Assembly (NCBI GenBank): GCA_030040815.1 | Contig: JASHSZ010000581.1 | Span: 1-5,571, forward strand | Source: Streptosporangiaceae bacterium | GTDB taxonomy: Bacteria > Actinomycetota > Actinomycetes > Streptosporangiales > Streptosporangiaceae | DNA: 5,571 nt | Reading direction: 5' to 3' | In this document: piece by piece, positions 1 to 5,571 of the stretch | Layout of the letters: every line of letters starts with the position of its first letter | How positions within the stretch are numbered: the stretch's first letter is position 1 | Made by a program: the position numbers and the translations under genes | The notes under the pieces: generated by a model | Database searches by the model: none | What the model was told of the DNA's origin: nothing | The model's input: only the letters and a program-made list of their open reading frames with translations

Positions 1-2
1 CG

Positions 3-233
3 GTCAGCGGCGCCTTGCTCAGCTATCCAGGCACCACGAGGCTGAACAGTCTGGCCGATAGCGGCTGTGCGGCCAGGATCAAGCAGAGCGTGAATCGCGC
101 CGAGGTGACCATCTCGATGAGCATGAAGTTCCTGTTCCCGCTGCCAGACACCTGGCTCGGCGGCAACCGCACCATTACCTGCATCATCTACAGTCCCACG
201 TCCACCATGAGGTCGTCGGTGCTGACGCGCTAG
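3..233 (+). CDS. C-terminal part of a septum-formation-like secreted or membrane protein (5' end outside the window)
   Basis: The reading frame is open from the left edge to a TAG at 231-233, so I treat it as a 3' fragment rather than a short gene beginning at the TTG at 15. About 88% of its third codon positions are G or C, which fits a real gene here. The final stretch reads LPDTWLGGNRTITCIIYSP, with an upstream Cys in DSGCAARIKQ. The spacing of Cys, then Pro...Trp-x-x-Gly-x-Arg-Thr-x-Thr-Cys, then a short tail, resembles the end of the actinobacterial Septum_form-type domain, where the two cysteines probably form a disulfide outside the membrane. That family reading is from memory of the pattern and is moderate at best. 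There is no trans-membrane segment in the visible part. The gene converges on the lipoprotein gene at 254-640, with 20 bases between stop codons. Its true function is unknown to me. Confidence 0.65.
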   Translation, partial: VSGALLSYPGTTRLNSLADSGCAARIKQSVNRAEVTISMSMKFLFPLPDTWLGGNRTITCIIYSPTSTMRSSVLTR

Positions 234-258
234 CAGGCGGCCCCTGCGGGGCGTTAGC
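229..258. terminator. Putative bidirectional hairpin between convergent genes
   Basis: GCCCC-TGC-GGGGC (240-252) is a perfect 5-bp GC stem with a 3-base loop. It is flanked by GCTAGC (229-234) and GTTAGC (253-258), which can pair with one G-U wobble, leaving a five-base bulge on one side. The structure spans both stop codons of the convergent pair (TAG 231-233 plus strand, TAA 256-254 minus strand). No T-tract follows on either strand, so it is not a textbook intrinsic terminator, though actinobacterial terminators often lack one. Position is the main support. Confidence 0.35.
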
Positions 259-640
259 TGGGTGACTTGAGGATGGCCACGATCTCGTGGCCATCCTTGG
301 CGCACTTGGAGGTCTCGCCCGTCTTCAGCAGTTGCGGCGTTGCCAGTCCCTCGCAGGTCCAGCCGTCGACCGTGACCGGCCCGCCACCGCCGTTGCCCGG
401 TGCCTTGCCGTCGACGATGGCTTTCGCGTAGCTGGCCTCGACCTGCAGCGCGGCCGGGCAGGCCACCTGGCCGCGGTAGACCTCGATCTCGACCGGTATG
501 TTGGCCGCGGTCCGGCTGGTGCCGCAATCCTGGATGCTCGCCGGCCCGGGCTTGGTCCCGGAACCGCAGCCAGCCAGCGCGAGCGTGGCCACCAGCGCGC
601 ACCCGAGCGCGATAAGCGCGGCGCAGCGCCGGACAGGCAT
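254..640 (-). CDS. Small secreted lipoprotein, uncharacterised (128 aa)
   Basis: I start it at the ATG at 640-638 because this gives a compact type II signal peptide: MPVRR, a hydrophobic core of about residues 7-23, and the lipobox L22-A23-G24-C25. AAAGGAG (657-651) lies 10 bases upstream of that ATG. The mature protein begins at Cys25, expected to be lipidated and membrane-anchored outside the cell. It has four further cysteines (39, 61, 96, 113), enough for two disulfides, a Gly-rich loop near 82-87 and a conserved-looking core: CPAALQVEASYAKAIVDG (61-78), then GWTCEG (93-98), then C113-x3-G117. The C-x-A-x-x-V-x-x-Y ... G-W-x-C ... C layout recurs in small actinobacterial exported proteins of unknown function; no enzyme motif is visible. 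It is divergent from argC (225 bases apart). The ARG boxes lie over 110 bases upstream, so control by ArgR is not implied. Function unknown. Confidence 0.75.
   Translation of the reverse strand: MPVRRCAALIALGCALVATLALAGCGSGTKPGPASIQDCGTSRTAANIPVEIEVYRGQVACPAALQVEASYAKAIVDGKAPGNGGGGPVTVDGWTCEGLATPQLLKTGETSKCAKDGHEIVAILKSPS
270..297. repeat. 13-bp-arm inverted repeat at the 3' end of the lipoprotein gene
   Basis: AGGATGGCCACGA (270-282) and TCGTGGCCATCCT (285-297) are perfect reverse complements separated by two bases. As RNA this folds as a 12-bp stem with a four-base loop, and G-U pairs could extend it outward. It lies inside the codons for K-D-G-H-E-I-V-A-I-L near the lipoprotein C-terminus, 14 bases before its stop codon. 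It also lies downstream of the convergent plus-strand gene, so it could act as a terminator or mRNA-end stabiliser for that gene, for the lipoprotein, or for both. No T-rich tail follows on either strand. A protein-binding palindrome is the alternative. Confidence 0.85.
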
Positions 641-650
641 GGGCGTTTGT

Positions 651-657
651 CTCCTTT
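651..657 (-). promoter_or_regulatory. Ribosome binding site of the lipoprotein gene
   Basis: Read on the minus strand, AAAGGAG sits 10 bases before the ATG at 640-638. It decides the start in favour of 640 over in-frame upstream starts at 670 and 757, which lack such a site and would put a long hydrophilic stretch in front of the signal peptide. Confidence 0.6.
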
Positions 658-732
658 CACCGCCTATCATGCCGTCCGGCCCGGTACTGGCCCAGTCAGA
701 TGACGGATCTGGCGGCCGGTTGTTAGCGGACC

Positions 733-744
733 GTGCGGCCGCAC
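733..744. repeat. 12-bp perfect palindrome upstream of the argC promoter
   Basis: GTGCGGCCGCAC is a perfect 12-bp palindrome without spacer, ending six bases before the first ARG box. It could be a site for another dimeric regulator, but GC-rich palindromes of this length are not rare at this base composition, so no function is claimed. Confidence 0.5.
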
Positions 745-750
745 CGCTCG

Positions 751-768
751 ATTGCATATTCAGTCACA
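751..768 (+). promoter_or_regulatory. ARG box 1 (ArgR operator, putative)
   Basis: ATTGCATATTCAGTCACA matches about 15 of 18 positions of the general ARG box (WNTGAATWWWWATTCANW). It is a distinctly AT-rich patch in a GC-rich region, ahead of argC. Hexameric ArgR with bound arginine typically binds two such boxes side by side. The box covers the proposed -35 element, so binding would block RNA polymerase. ArgR itself is not in the window; in related actinobacteria argR commonly follows argF. Confidence 0.72.
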
Positions 769-780
769 GATATGCATAAT
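752..780 (+). promoter_or_regulatory. Putative argC operon promoter
   Basis: TTGCAT (752-757) as -35 and CATAAT (775-780, five of six matches to TATAAT) as -10 are separated by exactly 17 bases. The expected transcription start is near 786-789, giving a leader of about 80 bases before argC. Both elements are embedded in the ARG boxes, as expected for a repressible promoter. The -35 matches only three of six positions, so the assignment rests mostly on the -10, the spacing and the operator overlap. Confidence 0.55.
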
Positions 781-788
781 CATTCGAA
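771..788 (+). promoter_or_regulatory. ARG box 2 (ArgR operator, putative)
   Basis: TATGCATAATCATTCGAA matches about 15 of 18 positions of the ARG box consensus and contains the 8-bp palindrome TATGCATA. It is separated from box 1 by two bases, a 20-bp period, close to the 2-3 base spacing of tandem ARG boxes described in E. coli. The shared TGCATA half-site (753-758 and 773-778) repeats with the same 20-bp period, placing both boxes on one face of the helix. It overlaps the proposed -10 element. Confidence 0.75.
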
Positions 789-866
789 GTGCGGACGACG
801 AATCCGGCGCCACCTGGGTCGGACATACCGGCGAGCGGCCTGCTCGCCGCAGCCAGGAGGGACTGA
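789..866 (+). CDS. Possible leader ORF of the arg operon (25 codons)
   Basis: A GTG at 789-791 opens a 25-codon frame that starts MRTTNPAPPG and ends LLAAARRD, closing at TGA 864-866, whose last base is the first base of argC's ATG. There is no Shine-Dalgarno ahead of the GTG, but the predicted transcription start (about 786-789) is so close that a leaderless start is possible, which is common in actinobacteria. The two C-terminal Arg codons are AGG AGG at 855-860, the same bases as argC's ribosome binding site. The termination overlap would favour coupled reinitiation on argC. Against it: the frame is short, the start is a GTG, and the only evidence is arrangement. Treat as a hypothesis. Confidence 0.25.
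   Translation: MRTTNPAPPGSDIPASGLLAAARRD
829..849 (+). promoter_or_regulatory. GC-rich hairpin in the argC leader
   Basis: CGGCGAGC (829-836) and GCTCGCCG (842-849) form a perfect 8-bp stem around a GGCCT loop. The stem ends five bases before the argC Shine-Dalgarno (855-860). No T-tract follows, so a terminator role is unlikely; effects on ribosome access or leader stability are more plausible. The hairpin lies within the possible leader ORF, so translation of that ORF would melt it. Confidence 0.45.
855..860 (+). promoter_or_regulatory. Ribosome binding site of argC
   Basis: A full consensus AGGAGG ends five bases before the ATG at 866. It fixes the argC start there and rules out the in-frame upstream extension to the TTG at 752, which would run through the operator and promoter. 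Confidence 0.85.
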
Positions 867-1909
867 TGGGCGCGCGCGTGGCGGTGGCCGGCGCTAGCGG
901 CTACGCGGGCGGTGAGCTGCTGCGGCTGCTAGCGGGGCATCCCGACCTGGAACTGGCGGCGGCAACGGCGGCCAGCAGCGCAGGCCTCTCGGTTGCCGAC
1001 GTGCATCCGCACCTCGCGGGCCTGCCGGACCTGGCGCATCATCGACTCCGCCCGCTCGACGCCGAGGCGGTAGCCGACTGCGACCTGGCTTTCCTGGCGC
1101 TGCCTGCCGGGCAGTCCGCGGTGGTCGCAGCCCAGCTGCCGGCCGACGTCAAGATCGTCGACCTGGGACCGGACTTCCGGCTCGCCGACAGCGCCGCGTG
1201 GGAGAGGCACTACTCCGGCGCGCACCAGGGACGCTGGGTCACCGGCACGCCGGAGCTGCCCGGCGCCCGCGCGAAGATTCGGGCAGCCGACCGCGTCGCC
1301 CCGCCTGGCTGCTACGCAACGGCCGCCGTGCTCGCGCTGGTACCGCTCGCGGCCGCGGGGCTGGCCGATCCGGGCGACATCGTGATCGTCGCGGCCTCGG
1401 GCACGTCCGGGGCAGGCCGGTCGCTGCGCGCCGACCTGCTCGCCACCGAGGTCATGGGATCGTTGTCGGCCTACGCGGTCGCGGGCGCGCACCGCCATAC
1501 CGCGGAGATCGAGCAGGCAATCGGTGAGGCGTGCGGCCGGCCTGCCTCCGTGAGCTTCACCCCGGTGCTCGCGCCGATGCCGCGCGGCATCCTGGCGACC
1601 TGCACCGCCCGGCTGGCAGCCCAAGACATCAGCACGGAAGACCTGCGCGCGGCGCTCGCCGCCTGCTACGACGGCGAGCCGTTCGTAGCGCTGCTGCCGG
1701 CCGGGCGATGGCCGGTCACCGGGTCGGTGAGCGGCTCCAACGGCGTTCAGTTGCAGGTCGCGGCGGATCCGCGAGCGGGCCGCGCGGTGGTGGTCGCCGC
1801 CATCGACAACCTCGGCAAGGGTGCTGCCGGGCAAGCGATCCAGGACGCCAACCTCATGCTCGGACTGCCCGAGACCGCCGGTCTGACGCCGATCGGAGTC
1901 GCACCATGA
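866..1909 (+). CDS. argC: N-acetyl-gamma-glutamyl-phosphate reductase
   Basis: ArgC reduces N-acetylglutamyl 5-phosphate with NADPH to N-acetylglutamate 5-semialdehyde, the third step of arginine synthesis, in the cytosol. The 347-aa product has the usual family length. Visible landmarks are the N-terminal dinucleotide-binding loop GASGYAG (9-15), the catalytic cysteine in PPGCYATA (Cys149), SGTSGAGR (178-185), the active-site histidine region HRHTAEIEQ (209-217), GSNG (290-293) and the C-terminal [14 protein letters not shown] (313-326). The ending [14 protein letters not shown] closely resembles mycobacterial ArgC. The start at 866 follows a consensus AGGAGG. Oddity: the stretch normally read as YGLPEL is TGTPEL here (126-131). 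It is the first gene of the operon, probably repressed by ArgR through the boxes at 751-788, and its TGA overlaps argJ's ATG. Confidence 0.96.
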   Translation: MGARVAVAGASGYAGGELLRLLAGHPDLELAAATAASSAGLSVADVHPHLAGLPDLAHHRLRPLDAEAVADCDLAFLALPAGQSAVVAAQLPADVKIVDLGPDFRLADSAAWERHYSGAHQGRWVTGTPELPGARAKIRAADRVAPPGCYATAAVLALVPLAAAGLADPGDIVIVAASGTSGAGRSLRADLLATEVMGSLSAYAVAGAHRHTAEIEQAIGEACGRPASVSFTPVLAPMPRGILATCTARLAAQDISTEDLRAALAACYDGEPFVALLPAGRWPVTGSVSGSNGVQLQVAADPRAGRAVVVAAIDNLGKGAAGQAIQDANLMLGLPETAGLTPIGVAP

Positions 1910-3057
1910 CCGTCACCAGCCCGCTGGGCTTCCGCGCCGCGGGCGTCGCCGCGGGCATCAAGGAGTCTGGTGCCCCCGACGTCGCGGTCGTCATCAACGA
2001 CGGGCCCGGCGCCGCCGCCGCGGGCGTGTTCACGGCCAACCGGGTGCAGGCCGCGCCTGTGCTGTGGAGCAGGCAGGTGCTGACCGGACAGCGAGTGCGC
2101 GCCGTCGTGCTGAACTCGGGCGGGGCGAACGCCTGCACCGGGCCGGCGGGCTTCGCCGACACGCACCGCACGGCCGAGCAGGTAGCAAGCCTGCTCGCCG
2201 TCGGCGCCGGGGAGGTTGCGGTCTGCTCGACTGGACTGATCGGCGAGCGACTGCCGATGGAGCGGTTGCTGGCAGGTGCCGCGGCGGCCGTGCGTCAGGC
2301 GTCGGCACAGGGCGGGCTGGCTGCGGCCGACGCGATCAGGACCACCGACACGGTGCCGAAGACGTGCATCGTGCGCGGCGGCGGCTATCAGGTCGGCGGG
2401 ATGGCGAAGGGAGCCGCCATGCTGGCGCCCGCGCTCGCCACGATGCTCGTGGTGCTGACAACCGACGCCGACCTGCATCCTCGCGACCTCGACAGCGCGC
2501 TGCGCGCCGCGGTGCGCACGACGTTCGACCGGCTGGACACCGACGGCTGCATGTCCACCAACGACACCGTGCTGCTGCTGGCCAGCGGCGCGAGCGGCAT
2601 CGTCCCGGACTCCGCGGAGTTCGGCGCGGTGCTCACCGACGCGTGCGCGGACCTCGCCGAGCAGTTGCAGGCCGACGCCGAGGGCGCCAGCAAGCGGATC
2701 ACGATCGACGTGACCAGCGCCGCGACCGAGCAGGACGCGGTCGAGGTCGGCCGCGCCGTTGCCCGGTCGAGCCTCCTCAAGTGCGCGATCGCCGGTGCGG
2801 ACCCGAACTGGGGCAGGGTCCTGGCCGCGGTCGGCACCACGGGCGCCGCGTTCGAGCCCGACCAGCTCAGCGTCGCGATCAACGGCGTCTGGGTGTGCAA
2901 AAGCGGCGCGCCGGGAGAGGACCGGTCGGCCATAGACCTGGGAGGAAGGCAGGTGAGCATCACAGTGGACCTTGCCGCCGGCGAGCACGGCGCCACAATC
3001 AAGACGACCGACCTCACCGCCGAGTACGTGCACCTGAACTCTGCGTACTCGACATGA
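1906..3057 (+). CDS. argJ: Glutamate N-acetyltransferase / ornithine acetyltransferase
   Basis: ArgJ transfers the acetyl group of N-acetylornithine to glutamate, releasing ornithine and regenerating N-acetylglutamate; many members also use acetyl-CoA. Whether this one is bifunctional cannot be read from sequence. The 383-aa precursor is expected to cleave itself between Ala178 and Thr179 in [16 protein letters not shown], Thr179 becoming the N-terminal nucleophile of the beta chain. Other landmarks are [12 protein letters not shown] (68-79), the oxyanion-hole Thr109-Gly110 in CSTGLIG, TTDTVPK (146-152), Lys168 in MAKG, Glu259, DPNWGR (299-304) and the C-terminal NSAYST (378-383). Oddities: KGAAML where KGAGM is usual, and AIRTTDT where AIMTTDT is common. 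The ATG overlaps the argC stop by four bases, with GGAG (1895-1898) seven bases upstream. It ends in an ATGA overlap with argB. Confidence 0.96.
   Translation: MTVTSPLGFRAAGVAAGIKESGAPDVAVVINDGPGAAAAGVFTANRVQAAPVLWSRQVLTGQRVRAVVLNSGGANACTGPAGFADTHRTAEQVASLLAVGAGEVAVCSTGLIGERLPMERLLAGAAAAVRQASAQGGLAAADAIRTTDTVPKTCIVRGGGYQVGGMAKGAAMLAPALATMLVVLTTDADLHPRDLDSALRAAVRTTFDRLDTDGCMSTNDTVLLLASGASGIVPDSAEFGAVLTDACADLAEQLQADAEGASKRITIDVTSAATEQDAVEVGRAVARSSLLKCAIAGADPNWGRVLAAVGTTGAAFEPDQLSVAINGVWVCKSGAPGEDRSAIDLGGRQVSITVDLAAGEHGATIKTTDLTAEYVHLNSAYST
3021..3051 (+). promoter_or_regulatory. Inverted repeat abutting the argB start codon
   Basis: CGAGTACG (3021-3028) and CGTACTCG (3044-3051) are perfect 8-bp arms, extendable by two G-U pairs, around an 11-base loop. 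The stem ends two bases before argB's ATG, where no Shine-Dalgarno can be seen. A ribosome finishing argJ would melt it. Part of the repeat may be forced by the conserved ArgJ ending (GAG-TAC for Glu-Tyr, GCG-TAC-TCG for Ala-Tyr-Ser), so function is uncertain. Confidence 0.4.
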
Positions 3058-3987
3058 CAGCAGAACCAGACAGGAACGGGGCCGAGCACAAGGCGGCCGT
3101 CCTGATCGAGGCGCTGCCGTGGCTGGAGCGGTTCCACGGCCAGACGGTCGTGCTGAAGTACGGCGGCAACGCGATGACGAACGATGCCCTGCGCCGGTCG
3201 TTCGCACAGGACGTGGTCTTCCTGCACTACGCCGGGCTGCGGCCGGTCGTCGTGCACGGCGGCGGCCCGCAGATCACGGCCCAGCTTGACCGCCTCGGCA
3301 TGCCGTCGACGTTCCGCGCGGGCCTGCGCGTGACGACGCCGGAAACGATGGACGTGGTCCGGATGGTGCTCACCGGTCAGGTCAACCGCGAGATCGTCGG
3401 GCTCATCAACGAGCACGGTCCGTTCGCCGTCGGGATCTCCGGGGAGGACGCCAACCTGCTCACCGCCCGCCGCGTGCAGCCCGAGGTTGGCGGCGAGCTC
3501 ATCGACATCGGCGAGGTAGGTGAGGTCGACGACGTGAATCCGGGAGCGGTGAGCGCCCTGCTCGCCGACGGGCGGATCCCGGTCATCTCCAGTGTCGCTC
3601 GCGGCAGCGGCGGCGGAGTGCTGAACGTCAACGCCGACACGGCCGCGGCGGCCATCGCGGTCGCGCTCGGCGCCGCCAAGCTCGTGCTGCTGACCGACGT
3701 GGCCGGCCTGTACCCGCGCTGGCCGGGCGCGGACGCGACGAGCGCGCTGCGCGCCCGCCCTATCAGTCAGCTGACCGCGGCCGAGCTAGCCGCGCTCATG
3801 CCCGGCCTGTCCGACGGCATGATCCCGAAGATGGCGGCCTGCCTGACGGCCGTGCGCGGCGGCGTGGCGCGGGCGCACGTGCTCGACGGCCGGCTGCCGC
3901 ACGCGATCCTGCTCGAGATCTTCACCGACTCCGGGATCGGCACCATGGTCGTCCCGGACGCCCCGCACGCCGCCGAAGGAGCGCGTC

Positions 3988-4001
<14 letters not shown>
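3054..4001 (+). CDS. argB: Acetylglutamate kinase
   Basis: ArgB phosphorylates the gamma-carboxylate of N-acetylglutamate with ATP, normally the controlled step of the pathway. The 315-aa product shows the amino-acid-kinase landmarks KYGGNAM (35-41, phosphate-binding Lys35), VHGGGPQI (67-74), the substrate-side stretch [16 protein letters not shown] (87-102), [12 protein letters not shown] (191-202), LLTDVAGLY (212-220) and GMIPKM (255-260, Lys259). The extra N-terminal helix (about 13-30, [18 protein letters not shown]) and the C-terminal [10 protein letters not shown] (288-297) match hexameric kinases that are feedback-inhibited by arginine, so I infer inhibition at the enzyme level as well as repression of the operon. 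The ATG overlaps the argJ stop by four bases. No convincing Shine-Dalgarno precedes it, suggesting translation depends on ribosomes finishing argJ. The 3' end overlaps argD by 14 bases. Confidence 0.96.
3975..3981 (+). promoter_or_regulatory. Ribosome binding site of argD, inside argB
   Basis: GAAGGAG ends six bases before the ATG at 3988 and supports that start, which places the first 14 bases of argD within the end of argB. Confidence 0.7.

Positions 4002-5571
<1,570 letters not shown>

Noticed and set aside
641..750. A promoter for the lipoprotein gene on the minus strand
   Set aside because: CATGAT near 670-664 is a weak -10 candidate but has no -35 at a sensible spacing, so I could not support one.
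641..757. Longer lipoprotein starting at 757 or 670 on the minus strand
   Set aside because: It adds a hydrophilic leader in front of the signal peptide, has no ribosome binding site, and the 757 start lies in ARG box 1.
752..865. In-frame N-terminal extension of argC from a TTG at 752
   Set aside because: It would translate the ARG boxes and promoter. The ATG at 866 has an ideal AGGAGG and gives the family length, and the extension has no ArgC similarity.
1716..1730. TCACCG-GGT-CGGTGA hairpin inside argC
   Set aside because: Six-base stems are expected many times by chance at this GC content, and nothing in its location suggests a role.
1885..1900. Imperfect 16-base palindrome around the argJ ribosome binding site
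   Set aside because: It is centred on CCGATCGG with one mismatched pair and almost no loop room, so it is too weak to call a regulatory hairpin.
1531..1905. Upstream in-frame extension of argJ within argC
   Set aside because: Shadow frame of argC with low-complexity Arg/Ala/Gly content. The ATG at 1906 has GGAG at a good distance and gives the usual ArgJ N-terminus.
2064..3053. Upstream in-frame extension of argB through argJ
   Set aside because: Arg-rich shadow sequence. Real ArgB similarity begins after 3054, where the ATGA overlap with argJ sits.
1747..3207. Long antisense open frame (486 codons) opposite argC/argJ
   Set aside because: It is a typical mirror frame of GC3-rich coding DNA. 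The product is Arg/Gly/Ala-rich without motifs, and it spans two well-supported genes.

Overview
The window comes from a high-GC (roughly 70% by eye), GC3-rich actinobacterium. The evidence is the strong codon bias, the gene order argC-argJ-argB-argD-argF, protein ends that read like mycobacterial and streptomycete homologues, and a twin-arginine-codon, lipobox-bearing lipoprotein of a typically actinobacterial cysteine pattern. I cannot name a genus.

Layout. Bases 3-233 (+) hold the C-terminal end of a gene that starts outside the window, probably a secreted or membrane-anchored protein with a septum-formation-like domain. It converges on a small lipoprotein gene on the minus strand (254-640). 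Two inverted repeats lie at this convergence, one of them a striking 13-bp-arm palindrome inside the lipoprotein's last codons. Bases 641-865 are a divergent intergenic region. It holds two ArgR operator-like boxes laid over a plausible sigma-70-type promoter, a possible 25-codon leader ORF, and a GC-rich hairpin just ahead of the argC ribosome binding site. From 866 to the right edge runs an arginine biosynthesis operon on the plus strand: argC, argJ, argB, argD and the first 125 codons of argF.

How the genes work together. ArgJ makes N-acetylglutamate and recycles the acetyl group from N-acetylornithine. ArgB phosphorylates N-acetylglutamate, ArgC reduces the acyl phosphate, ArgD transaminates the semialdehyde to N-acetylornithine, ArgJ releases ornithine, and ArgF carbamoylates it to citrulline. 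All four gene junctions overlap (three ATGA overlaps and one 14-base overlap), so translation is probably coupled. The twin ARG boxes suggest repression of the whole operon by arginine-bound ArgR, and ArgB carries the N-terminal helix found in arginine-inhibited kinases.

Novelty. The operon itself is conventional. The items that deserve a second look are the leader ORF whose tandem AGG Arg codons are the argC Shine-Dalgarno itself, the hairpins abutting the argC, argB and argF starts, the 28-base palindrome at the end of the lipoprotein gene, and the SLRTR (not STRTR) carbamoyl-phosphate loop in ArgF. I see no CRISPR array, tRNA, rRNA, insertion sequence or phage gene.
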